DNA of 47,281 bases, taken from the NCBI GenBank assembly GCA_905250885.1, contig CAJNOQ010000544.1, forward strand, positions 1 to 47,281. Reading direction: 5' to 3'. Position 1 is the stretch's first letter. Each line of letters opens with the position of its first letter. The translations under genes were made by a program, and so were the position numbers. Positions 1 through 13,105 of this stretch are shown here, one piece after another. The notes beneath the pieces are model-generated. The model did no database searches, was not told where the DNA came from, and saw nothing but the letters and a program-made list of their open reading frames with translations. Origin of the DNA: Didymodactylos carnosus. Lineage: Eukaryota > Rotifera > Eurotatoria > Philodinida > Philodinidae.

Positions 1-270
1 TCTTATAAACTCTATAACTTTGCAAAGAAAGGTGGTGTAGAGCTGGGAGACGTCTCATTTTAATCAGACATTTCCGGGCTACAATTACAACTCATTAAGA
101 AGAGGTTTCAGTTAGTTTTAGAGTTTCTGAAAAACTAGTTTTCCAGAAAACCGGGTCTTCAAGAGCCCTCCGTAGAAACCCATTTAGGCTTTTTGTCAGC
201 TCGATGCCCTCTATCAACTGAGGTATGAACGAAGAAAAATGGAGAGTATCATCTCGGGCGGTTCCCTCGT
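1..270 (+). mobile_element. Foldback-family element, one arm (truncated by window edge)
   Basis: The stretch matches the right arm of the palindromic element at 22143-22425. It shares the inner segment around TTATAAA..CTATAACTT, the middle segment GTAGAGCTGGGAGA, the segment TTTCTGAAAAACT and the outer end GGTTCCCTCGT at 260-270. It is more diverged than the SPAG17 copies. The uninterrupted TTAA at about 60-63 corresponds to the site where the SPAG17 copy carries a nested MITE. It lies in the intron upstream of the first visible INTS1 exon. Mobility is inferred from the copy number and structure; no transposase is visible. Confidence 0.75.
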
Positions 271-500
271 AAGAAGAGTGAATAGCTGACTGTAAGGATA
301 CATGACCATTGGTAACATAACTCTTATTTATTCTATCGACAATTAAAAAAACAAGATGAAGTAGAAAATGGAAATCTTGAATCATATCCTCTTGAGTATT
401 GAATGGACGGTCTAACACCATCATCAATTTTCATTTTGTTTATGAATGATACAAAATTAAATTTTGTGAAACTGTTCTCAATTCATTGTTTTTATTTCAG

Positions 501-3500
501 TACGACTTCTATCCAACAACCATTTATCTCTTCGAGTAGTTCATCATCATCTATCAATCATTATTTAACTATTTATAATCGTCGTATCAATGATTTATGT
601 AATCATATTTCAATTGTTGAACAAGAAATACCAACAATATCATGTAATAATTTAGCATTAATAAATAAAATTCAACCGTGGAAAGATAAAATTGAATGTG
701 AAGATTATTTAAAACGATTATTTGATAAAAAATTAGATCGTTCAAAACGTCAACATCTATTAACCGAAATACAATGGATAACAAATTTAAATGAACAATA
801 TCATTTACAATTAATACAAGCAATGATAAATCGTTGTAAATCAAATGATGTTAAAAAATTTGTTAACAGTCTCAATGAGTATACATCATGTTCATTAGTT
901 CTATTAGCAATTGTATTTAAATCAACAATAAATAATCAACAAATTAATGATGAATGTTTAAAATTATTAATAATTTTAAAACATTATGAAACCCAAGGTA
1001 AAAGTATTTTTGGACTAAGATTACGAACAATTAAACGATCAGATGATCAAACAAATATGATAACATCATTATTAAATATTAAACGTAATTTAATAGTAAC
1101 AACAACAACAACAAATACTTTAACAACTAATATTAGTCAACAACAATCCGATATGTTAAATATTTTATGTGATTATTATCCAGTAAGAGATTATAGAATA
1201 GAAAAAAATTTTAAACATTATATTCAAACAACATTTTCATCGAATAGACAAGATGATTGTAAACATATATTAATAAATTTATTGTGTGAATCCGAAGATA
1301 AAATGTCAGAATCAACGATTGGAATGTTACTTGATCATCTATCAACTATGGAAAATTTATCATTAAAGTAAGAAAATTTTTTTTTTATATTGAAATATTT
1401 CTAAATAGATAATAAGATATAAACCACCTTTGTCATAATGAAAATAACTATTTTCTATTAGAGACATTTCGTCTTTATTCAAAAGACATCATCGTTTGCC
1501 GAATATGATAAACAATAGTTGATTCAGAAGATAGAAAATATAAGATAAAATAAAATGCAAATAATGTAGAATAACAAAATAAAATAGATAGAACAAAAAA
1601 GTTGAAACTTTCTATTTCAACTTTATCCGTATACTACGTGATACATCATCAAAATACTTTAAGATCAACGCTTTTTTGTGAATAGATTGTTCGTTTGTTT
1701 TTGTTTTGCGTGAATGTCTATTAACAAACTCTCTTTGATAGTTCTTTTTATACGATGTAATTCAACCGCAAGAACTTGTGGATTCCAGTTAGTGTTATGA
1801 CACGTGTCCAAACAATGAACTGCTATCTTAGAAAATCTTGTTCCATAAAAAGCTTTCTGATGTTCTTGTTTTCTTATCGTTACTCCTCTCGGTGTGCTGT
1901 AGAAATATCGAAAACTAAATATCGAATAGGAATAATGTAGAATGAATAAATGTAGAAGAGTAATAATGTCGAAAAAAAAAATGTCGGAAAATAAATATCA
2001 AATGGGAGAAATATTGAAGGGAACAATGTCAAAAAGGAAAAATATCGAAAAAAGCGATGTCACTAGCAAACGTAGACGCTAAGCCTCTGTAGTACCAATT
2101 TATTGAATGTTCAGCAAAAATTCATACAAATTTGCATGACCAATTGATTAAAACGATTGGTGATCACTGTCATCTTCCCGAGAAAGAAAAACCTGAAGTA
2201 CGTGAATTTCGTGAGAAAGTCAAACAACGAGCAATAAAAAAAACGAATTATGTTTAAAAAAAGTATTACACCAAAAATCAAAGATGTGTCGGAATTTTTC
2301 ACTTCAACATTTTGTCATTTCGATATTTTTTCACTTCGATATTATTCCACTTCGATATATCTCCTTCGACATTGGTCCCTTTCGACATTACTACGGCCAA
2401 CCCTTCACTCACTATCTATTCTATATAGCTTTTCATACATCCTGAAGTATTTTTATTTATCCAGAGAGAAGAATGAACTCAATTGTTTTATTTTAGTTCA
2501 TCCATTATGAATCAGTCATTTCAACAACATTCAATTCATATCTTACGATCATTATTTTCTCAACGTTCTCGTTCATCAATATCTCAAAAATTATTATTAA
2601 AACAATTTTTACATTCATGTAATTGGACAACTATTGACGATTGTATCTTTGATTTATTAACACTTCGTTCATCATCCTCTTCATCGACACAAATACAAAC
2701 ATCAAATACGTCAACAAATCTCAATACTATTGATTTGACTAATTCTTATCGTTTATCACCTAATAGTCAAACTGATTCATCGACTCATCATCGTTTATGT
2801 CCAACACAATCACTTATTTCCAGTCGTTGTTCATTATTGGAATATCGTGATTCTATATTGATACTAGATATGCTACAATCTTATCTAAAATTATCACAAT
2901 TATGGGTTGGTAGAGAATCAAAAATGTTAGAACGTTGTAATGATAAACCATTAATTATATTGAAAGAAAATCATATTTATACACTAATACTATACATATT
3001 AGATGAAGCCTATCGTTTAAATATATCAAAAATACTAAATATTCGAAAACAATATATCTATCGCTATGAACTATTATGTTCATTAATTAAATCAAAACAA
3101 AAATATTTATTAAAAAAATGTTTAAATCAAATTTTAGTTGATTCACAATTACAAACATGGACAAAAGATATTCTACCATCATTTTATTATACATTATATT
3201 TATATGAACCAAATTTATTTGATAATGGTTTTTATTTAATTATACAAAATCTATTTGATGACATAAAACAACATAGGTAAAGGAAATACACACATAAAGG
3301 ACGGGAAATGGTTTCTGCTAGAAAATGGCCCAATATGATTTTGAGTGAAAATGATCAAAAATGTTTCCCTTTTCACTTTCGAACACTTCTGATTTTCAAA
3401 AATTGCTCCTGATCTCCTGGAAAACATTATTTCTTACCAGTTTTCGTCATCAGCTCAATGAAGACCATTCACTTTGTTTCTCGAATTTTTCGTACAATTT

Positions 3501-6488
3501 CAAAGATTTTGACCAAAGCCCATACATAGAAAGATAGAGAATGTTCCGCGCTTCAAAACGAAATATTGACAAGTTTCTCAAACATATGCACACATAGAAC
3601 AATTGTCAAGATACTAGACAGATATCATGATTTTCATCTGTTTTACGGCTTTAAAAGAATATTTCTTCCACACATCTGCTCAGAATGGGAATGTTTTATA
3701 TATTGGAAGATAGAGAATTTTCTAGGCTTCAAAATGGATTACGTTATTTTGTTTTAAAAGTTTGTCCTCATAGATTTATTGGCTAAATACTGGATAGATA
3801 TCTCGATATTTACCCATACTGATATATAAAAAGAATCACAGTTTCTTTCACAAATAGAAATTAGGAACAGTTTTGTATTTAGAAAAATGCAGAATTGAAA
3901 AAGCTACAAAATAAGCTATAGTACGTTGTTTCAAACTCTTAAGTTTAATAGACTTATTTGGCAAAATACCGAACCCATATTTACACCACTGTATTTCATT
4001 CACTGTCCTGCCAGACGTTAAGCCCACTGCATGCGTTCGATTTTCCGTCCTTTTGATAACATACAATATATTTTCCTCTATATCTAGTTTACTTGGTGAA
4101 AACGTCACTGGACAACATCAACAGTGTAATGAATGTCAATATGATTTAATTATTCATAATTTATTAGTTCGTTTAAATAGTTTTGATTTGATAACAACGT
4201 CCACATCATCAACTACATCATTTGAAACTAATTTATTACTTCGACAAATTACATCTACTCATCCTTTTATTGTTATTCGTCATTTAAATGTTATTACATT
4301 GTATATTCAATCACGTTCAGCAACATTAAAAATAAATGAATATAAAAAACGTGATTCAAAATATCGTCACTATTTTCTATCGATATTTAATTTAATTGAA
4401 CGTTTACAACCATATATTTTTGATCAAAAATATTCTCAACAATTACAAATTATTCTTGATATTTATATTAAAATTTGTATATCACAACTGTCATCATTAT
4501 CGTTATCTAATATATCCACGACCATTTTATCATCAAATTATCTTTCCGATTTAATTTATCTAATCGATCATTTACTAAATTTTATTTTAACCTATTTGAC
4601 AGTAACAAAAGATAATCATCAACTGTTACGAAATTATTATTCAAAATTTTTTGAAAAATTAAAAGATAAAATACAACAAAATAATGAATTATTAAATATT
4701 TTAATATCGAATCAAAATAATTCAACTATGAAAAATTTGGCACAGTTAAAAATATTAAATGATTCACTTAATCAAAATGATGATATTATTGGTAAGGGAC
4801 AAATGATGGAAGCAAGGAAGTCTATCGGGTCTTGCAGCTCATGTTACCGGTATAGGATGTTGAAAAGTGTTCATTTCAATAGTCTGATATCTTTCTTACC
4901 ATAGATGATGGTCAACTATAACGTTCCTATTAGTTATCAACTACAAATGGAGAGTTTTTTTCGTCATTGAGTTCGTAGATTTGCAAAGAGTCATACGAAG
5001 ACAACTGTATCGCAACGTAGTGAGTATTCCCTATTGGACAGGTGATCCGACAAGAGAGATGGCTCAAGAAGGAGCTGATCAATAATCGGTGCTGAATTAT
5101 TTGCTTGTTACATGCTAATTGTTGGAAAACATGCAGTTTTTGCTATCAAAAATTGGCAAATACACTAATTATTGTCATTCTAAAAACGTATAAAGAGAAC
5201 AGAAATTCAAATAATTGTCACAAAGATTGATTGAGGTTCACCACGAAAAATATATCTTTAGATTACTCAATATATATTCGATTGGTTATTATTATGTTGT
5301 ACTTCAGCACTAACAAAGAATAATAATAGATCACTTTCTTTTCATCATTTGTCTCTACGTTTCATCCACTAGTTTTTAACGATTTTCCATTTATTCGAAA
5401 ATAAGCGCCGTAATCATGCAAAAAAAAGAAAAGATGTCTTAGTTCAGACTAAAAGTTAGTGGAATAACGTTTCGTATGACCTTCAAGAGAATGAACGATG
5501 AAGATTTCAACTATTCTCTTTGAGCAGAATATAACTTAGTTGGGAATGATGGTTTATTTTCATTTATTTACAATAACGTAAACCACTATTAGTTTTTAGT
5601 CGATACGTCAGACAAGTGGCTGTTTTTGAACCGATACTGTTTGTCAGAAAGAGAGATAATAAAAGATAAAAGAGAGAGAGCTAATAAAAGATCTGTTGCT
5701 TTTTCGTACGCACTCTTGTTGAGTGACAATAGCATCAGCCTCATTTTGAATCGTACTAAAATGTAATTCATTTTTGTTTATTGTTGTTGCTGTTTTTTCT
5801 AGATAATCAACAGACACATCAACATCGAACAACGTTTGATGTTCGTTTGTGTTTGGTTGATCGTCATATTTATGACCAACAACATCAGCTAATATCTGGC
5901 AAAAATTTGTCAATAAATCAACAAAAATATGATGATATTCAAAAATTTATTTCAAAATTAAATAATTTAAATTCACTTGATATAGAAGAAATATTAACTA
6001 TTTTAAATGATTTGAAAGACACAATCGATCATTATTCATCTATTGATATATTAGAATATTTTATCGAATGTTTAACGAATCTCATTCAACATCAAAATAA
6101 ACAAATTCGAGAATATGCGTATGAATTTATATTGAAATATTTAGAAAAGTATCCACAACGTTCACAATTATTTTCAACATCGTATATCAAATGTTTAACA
6201 TACACTGATAATATAAATATATTTCAAACGGCTATTGAATATTTTAAAAATTTAATTATCTACTATCGAAAAGAATCAAATGATTTTTTATATTTAATAT
6301 TAAAATATGGTCTAATTAATAAAATTGATGTTACATCAAATATCACTCAAGCAATACGACTATTAAATTTGTATAGATATGATCAATTATCATTGAACAT
6401 TAGTGAAGGATCAACATCGACACCGACACAAAATCCGTTACTTTATCAAACAACAAGTGCAATTAACACAAATATTATTTTGGAATAA
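501..6488 (+). CDS. INTS1: Integrator complex subunit 1, C-terminal part (5' truncated by window)
   Basis: Four exons, 501-1367, 2497-3276, 4088-4791 and 5803-6488 (stop TAA), joined by GT..AG introns. All three junctions keep frame, giving the last 1,011 residues. INTS1 is the large scaffold of the Integrator complex, a nuclear RNA-polymerase-II-associated complex that cleaves snRNA 3' ends and attenuates transcription. The assignment rests on the C-terminus: HPFIVIRHLNVITLYIQSR in exon 3, and DVTSNITQAIRLLNLYR near the end of exon 4. The latter resembles the Q-I-S-E-A-L-R-I-L-type ending of animal INTS1. The rest is helical-repeat-like, rich in Leu, Asn and Lys, with low-complexity Ser/Thr loops. 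Vertebrate INTS1 is about 2,190 aa, so roughly half is missing upstream of 501. The introns are long for this locus (1,129, 811 and 1,011 bp) and contain repeats. Confidence 0.88.
1901..2391. mobile_element. FB-like element: inverted arrays of a ~16-bp repeat around a short core
   Basis: The left array (about 1901-2062) is some ten diverged units of 15-16 bp of the form AATRTCGAAAGGGAA. The right array (about 2288-2391) is six to seven units of the same sequence in reverse complement, such as TTTTCACTTCGATATT. About 225 bp separate them. Long inverted repeats built from short tandem units are the architecture of Drosophila foldback (FB) elements; this resemblance is structural only. The element lies in the intron between INTS1 exons 501-1367 and 2497-3276. 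Exact borders and target duplication could not be fixed by eye. Confidence 0.6.
2093..2257 (+). pseudogene. Coding-like 54-codon fragment inside the FB-like element (possible captured exon)
   Basis: Directly after an acceptor-like CTCTGTAG there is an open frame of 54 codons ending in TAA, with no Met start. It begins YQFIECSAKIHTNL and ends in a basic stretch, REFREKVKQRAIKKTNYV. The F-I-E-C-S-A-K string resembles the G5 (SAK) box of Ras-superfamily GTPases followed by a short charged tail. The match is only a few residues long, so the family is a guess. The codon choice and charged composition look more protein-like than the surrounding intron. It sits between the two inverted repeat arrays, which suggests capture of a host exon by the element. 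Chance cannot be excluded. Confidence 0.33.
3529..3870 (+). repeat. Diverged direct duplication (period about 175 bp) in an INTS1 intron
   Basis: AGAAAGATAGAGAATGTTCC at about 3529 and GGAAGATAGAGAATTTTCTA at about 3703 start two related units. Each continues with GCTTCAAAA, then a TACT(A/G)GA(C/T)AGATATC segment and a TTTAAAAGAATATTTC-like segment. The units are diverged and hold no open frame of note. The remainder of this intron (3277-4087) shows nothing else recognisable. Confidence 0.45.
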
Positions 6489-6517
6489 CACACACCTTCC
6501 CACTATCTTTCGATTTT

Positions 6518-6523
6518 AATAAA
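6518..6523 (+). terminator. Polyadenylation signal AATAAA of INTS1
   Basis: A canonical AATAAA lies 30 bp after the INTS1 stop codon at 6486-6488. Spacing and strand fit a short 3' UTR. Confidence 0.5.
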
Positions 6524-8560
6524 TTCATCTCAAAATATGTATGCGAGAGCAAGTGTATTTTGTCATTTATAATTATATTTTGTTTATTTGTCTTATATTG
6601 TTTTGCTTTTTATTTGTTAATTTTTATTTTATCTATTTGTATATGGTTGTAAACAATGAGTATATGTAGAAAAGAAGAAGAGCAAAATTTCAGATGAAAA
6701 TTTAGTTCAAACTAGTTGTATATTTTCTTCCGTTTTTTTTCCATTGATGTCCGAAGAATTCTGTTGTGTAATGAACTTGATTTAGTCTTTATTTTTGCTC
6801 GGTTTTTGAACTTTCGCTAACACAAGAAATACCAGACATGATAGAAAAAACTGTAAACAATCTATATAAAGATCGTCTGGGTGTACAACAAAATCCTGTA
6901 GAAAAACAAATGCAAACTAATCAACCAATTCAAAGAAAGATTTTCAAAGTCGGATAGTCAATCGTAAAGGATTAAAGGTAGACTGGTGACTGAAATATAG
7001 CCTTTACCACGAGTCGTTAGACGCTGTATAATTGTGGTATACGTAGATGTATTGTGTTGCGGAAAAAATAAAACGCTGTTGCAAAGATCCTTGATATAGT
7101 TAATTAGTCGCTGCTAGTACATGTCTTCGCTCGTATGGTGTAAATTCATCTAAAAAATGTTGACAAAAGATCAATGTTAGAAAAGAGGTAGCAAAGGACA
7201 TTTTTTGAAGTAAGAGCATGGCGATGGAAAAATCGATTCATTTGATTGCTTATAGAAAAAAGGGTCCTGTTTTTGACTCTGCATAATGAGATATGACAAC
7301 TACGGTGAGAGTGATGATAACGAATTAAACATACATATTGTAATCGCAGCAGCAGTTTTTTCCGCAAGTTGTCCGCTGTCTACTATTTGTCTGCATTTTA
7401 AACATTTTGTGTTTTTGCTGTTTTTCGTTTAAACTCATCGTTATCATGTGATGAACTGAAATTTATAATTGTCTTACCAACGTCAGAACTAAAATTATTT
7501 ATTCTAATCAAAAATCGAGTCAAAAAACGTGTCAAGTAAAATCGAGATTTACATTTCTGTTTGTTGCTCTCTTGTGTTTTATTGAGTAAAACCACAAAGT
7601 GCTAGAGAAAACATTTTTTTGACGCTCTGCGCGTGACAAATGCACAAAGAAAAGAGGAACAACAGCGACAAAAATACAACCATGTATCCGACATTTTTGG
7701 GTCGGGAAAAATAATCGATATTTATGGAAGAAATCATACTATATTGGTAATGAGACAGGACAGTACAGGATCAGATGGAGACATTGCATAATAAGTAGCA
7801 GTATGAATGATGGAAATGAAATCGACAAAGCTCACTAGTAGTCTAATCAGTAATATGTTTTTTGTTGTCTGTAATATTAAAGAGCAGTTACATCTGTCTT
7901 AAATCGCTTTATGCGTAGATATGTTTATTCACTTTCCTTATTTCTGAAACTCGATTGGTTTCAACGCTACACAAAACACAACTAGGATGTGAATTATAAA
8001 AAGGACGAAAACCACAATAATTGAATCATTTTTCTTTGAAAACGTTTTGTTTGCTTGCCACTTCACTCTTTTATAACATAGACACTGAATTAAGTAAGCA
8101 TCATCACTCATCAAAAGGAAAAATGCATATCACTTCGTCTTCTAGAATTTTACGAAGAAAAAGAAATGAAATAGAGACTATATAAAGAACAAATACATTA
8201 AGAGATCATTAAGATATAGCGACTGTAGGTAAAAGTCAGGAGAGGTAATATTCTACTGTAGAAGATACTGAGATTGAACAATTTTAAAAGATAGTAATGA
8301 AGGAAAAGATATTACGAATACTCTCTGAATGAATTTTCATGAGCTACTGTTTGTTGATATAACATGTACAAAGTTTTTATGTTCTCTACGAAAAACTCCA
8401 AAAATCATCCAGAAGAAGGAAATATAGCTGAAAAACTTTATATAAAACTTTTGCAAAACAATTTCTACGTTCCAAATAATCTACTCTTTTTTCAGTATGG
8501 TAGATACGGCTACACTCGATCTGCTATACCGAAAGCTTTTTAAATACCACATGTGTTTAT

Positions 8561-8570
8561 CATTTTTTAG
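8561..8570 (+). promoter_or_regulatory. Splice-acceptor sequence directly before the PSMC3 start codon
   Basis: CATTTTTTAG ends at 8570 and the PSMC3 ATG begins at 8571. This is either the end of an intron in the 5' UTR or a spliced-leader trans-splicing acceptor. Trans-splicing is established in bdelloid rotifers. Which of the two applies cannot be read from genomic DNA. Confidence 0.5.
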
Positions 8571-10610
<2,040 letters not shown>

Positions 10611-12062
10611 ATTCAATTATTAGAAACAGAAACTGTCATTTTAAATTCTCACTATTTTTTGTTATTCCTTTGTCTTTTCTATTTATTTGTTTGCTTTTTT
10701 CTTGTAAAGAAAGTAATTTTTAATTAGACATGAATTCTCAAGAAGGATGAAAGCCTTGTCATTTTGTTAAGTTTCAAAATTGACAACAAAGACAATAAGT
10801 CAATACCATCAGTTGAAAATGTTTTAGTTCTGTGAAATATATTATCTATGCATTGTTTTATCATTTTGTTAGTACAGGATCCGATGTCTTTAGCAACGAA
10901 ATTTTATTTAGCATTGCAACTTCATATATCGTGTCGAAATTTTATATTTTAACATCAATTATATTCTAAAGTTGATACCATTCTGTAATTCCAGTAACAA
11001 GCAAAATCTGATATTTTTTTAGAGAAAAAGTACGGATGAATATTGAAGATACTACACAACTTGACGACATCATGAACTATTGAAATAGAAATTCAATACA
11101 TCATATTTTAGCTTCGATAATTTCATACATCTTTGTCAACATGATATTAGCAAAACATTCTAGATCTTATCCGTCATCACCATTATACCATCAGGAGAGA
11201 TCAAATAGTAATACAACTGATCAATAAAATGAAATTTAAGGTATTCTAGTAAAAGAGAAAGTTGGAGAACGATTGTATTTTGCTTACATTTCTAATTTTT
11301 AAGTAATTATCGACACTTTAATTGTATCAATATTTTTCATTAGCTAAGTAATCTGATACACTGTTGGCGATACATATATTTCTGACGAAGAGAGCAATAT
11401 TAAGTTGTGTAATTTCATGAAAATTTGAATTCTCTGAATTTACCCTTTTCAAAGCATACTTACCAAATAGTGCCAATTTTCACAAAATTCTTATCAAATT
11501 GGTTAAACTTCGTGTATCATATAGACTCTTTTTGTGAATTGGCAGATTCTACACAACTCAACTGAATTTCTGACTGATCCTTTCAGCATTTCTAACAGAA
11601 TTAAATAAAGTTACACTATCATACAGGGCGTGATGTGAGATTAGGATACCCTACCACTGTCACCAATGTTCTACTAGATTTCTGTCAGAATCAATTAAAA
11701 TTCTAAACAATATTCTTGCTAGAATGAGTCAGATTCTATGCGTTTCGAGAATACAGAAAATTGATACTATATCACTCTCAAATCTCAAAGCTGAAATCGA
11801 TCTCAAATAAAAAGATCAATAAAAAGTATAGAAATATGTTTAACGTATTTCAGCGGAGTTCAGCGTTTCGGACTTAAGACTTACACTAGCAATGTATTAA
11901 GTAGCATTTTATGATCTTTAGGAATGCGGACCTGAATTGAACATATTTTTCACTTTTTACTAAATTGTTTGTATTTTTCGCATTAATTGCGCTTTTTTTT
12001 CTTCTCTCTAAAATTCCTATATAACAAATTTAGTTAAATACATTCGATATAGTGTTAGACAA
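10611..12062. other. Intergenic region between PSMC3 and the RING gene
   Basis: About 1.45 kb of AT-rich sequence containing the PSMC3 3' UTR and the RING-gene upstream region. No convincing coding frame, RNA gene or long repeat was seen. Confidence 0.6.
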
Positions 12063-12788
12063 ATGATTTTAATTAGCATATTAATGTCATCCTGGATCAC
12101 AATATTCACAACACATAACCTTCTACTAATGGGTTTTATGATTATTCTAATAATTACATTTGAATTTTATCGTGATTATTTTTATCTTATTCGTTTTACT
12201 GATGATGTTCTAATAGTCGATTCACCTCGTCCATTTAAAATTTGGTTAATTTCAGTACAATACATTCGAAAATTGATTGCATTTTTTAGTAGATGTCGAA
12301 CAAATATTAGTCAATCATTTCCGGTAGATGCAAATAATACAATAACATCAACAGTTAATAATCAAATATCACCGACTTCTCAATGTTGTTATCATTTTCA
12401 CAATTACACCTGTCATAGGTGTCTTCAAAGAAGTCCGATTCGTAAATCAATGTTACTACGCATACGAAGTTTATTTCAATCAACACACTTAGTGTCTAAG
12501 AATATTTTAACAAGACAACAATCAGGTGTAAATAAAGATTTTTTTCCGTCCTTAACTAAATTTAATCGCTCAACACTACTATTATATTCAAAATTTAGCT
12601 ATCAATGTTCCGTATGTTTTATTGAAGAAGATGATAAAATTGATCGTCATTGGAGATGGATTTCATTAGGGTGCGGACATATTTATTGTTCCTGTTGTGT
12701 GCATAAATTATATTTTGGAAATACACCGTTTTGTCCAAAATGTAGACGGCTGATCGTACTTTCAGATTTAACTATACTATATTTTTAA
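12063..12788 (+). CDS. Membrane-anchored RING-finger protein (putative E3 ubiquitin ligase)
   Basis: An intronless frame of 241 codons. Residues about 12-33 form a hydrophobic helix (LLLMGFMIILIITFEF). The middle is Ser/Thr/Asn-rich with an extra Cys/His cluster at 108-120 (CCYHFHNYTCHRC). A C3HC4 RING lies at the C-terminus: C182, C185, C204, H206, C209, C212, C224 and C227 (QCSVC ... CGHIYCSCC ... FCPKC). RINGs of this type normally bind two zinc ions and recruit E2 enzymes; ligase activity is inferred from the fold alone. The gene ends 317 bp before the stop codon of the convergent SPAG17 gene. A longer protein with an upstream exon is possible, since TTTAG at 12029-12033 could be an acceptor. 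I do not recognise an orthologue. Confidence 0.8.
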   Translation: MILISILMSSWITIFTTHNLLLMGFMIILIITFEFYRDYFYLIRFTDDVLIVDSPRPFKIWLISVQYIRKLIAFFSRCRTNISQSFPVDANNTITSTVNNQISPTSQCCYHFHNYTCHRCLQRSPIRKSMLLRIRSLFQSTHLVSKNILTRQQSGVNKDFFPSLTKFNRSTLLLYSKFSYQCSVCFIEEDDKIDRHWRWISLGCGHIYCSCCVHKLYFGNTPFCPKCRRLIVLSDLTILYF

Positions 12789-13105
12789 GCAGTATAGAGT
12801 AAAATTGTTAACGTTTACGTTTAAACTTCGTGTATTGATGCTCATTTTTAAAATTTATATCGTTTAAATATTACAAATATAAAAGCTTATTTTTCACTGA
12901 TTATTGAAACACTTTGAAAACATATGTAATTTTACTTAGACTAACTCTTGAGTTTAGTAAGTCTAGAAAAATATTTATTTATTACACGAAAAAATATCTT
13001 AGTATAAGAGAAGTGATAAGTTAGAGAAAATATTAAAGTAAATATTAATCGCCAGCTAATTTCAAAATATCATTGTTCACTAGATTTTAGCGATGTAATA
13101 AATAT

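Larger units (their letters stand above)
6489..8570. other. Intergenic region between INTS1 and PSMC3
   Basis: About 2 kb, AT-rich. It must contain the 3' end of INTS1 and the promoter of PSMC3. The open frames on the minus strand at 7146-7367 and 7398-7595 are short, low-complexity and lack homology that I recognise. No RNA gene or repeat structure was seen. Confidence 0.6.

Noticed and set aside
2250-2510. 86-codon forward frame overlapping the right repeat array and INTS1 exon 2497-3276
   Set aside because: Most of it is the translated 16-bp repeat array and intron; only the last part, after 2497, is INTS1 exon.
4909-5085. 58-codon open frame in an INTS1 intron ending ...TGDPTREMAQEGADQ
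   Set aside because: No start codon, no acceptor at its beginning and no recognised family; the length is possible by chance.
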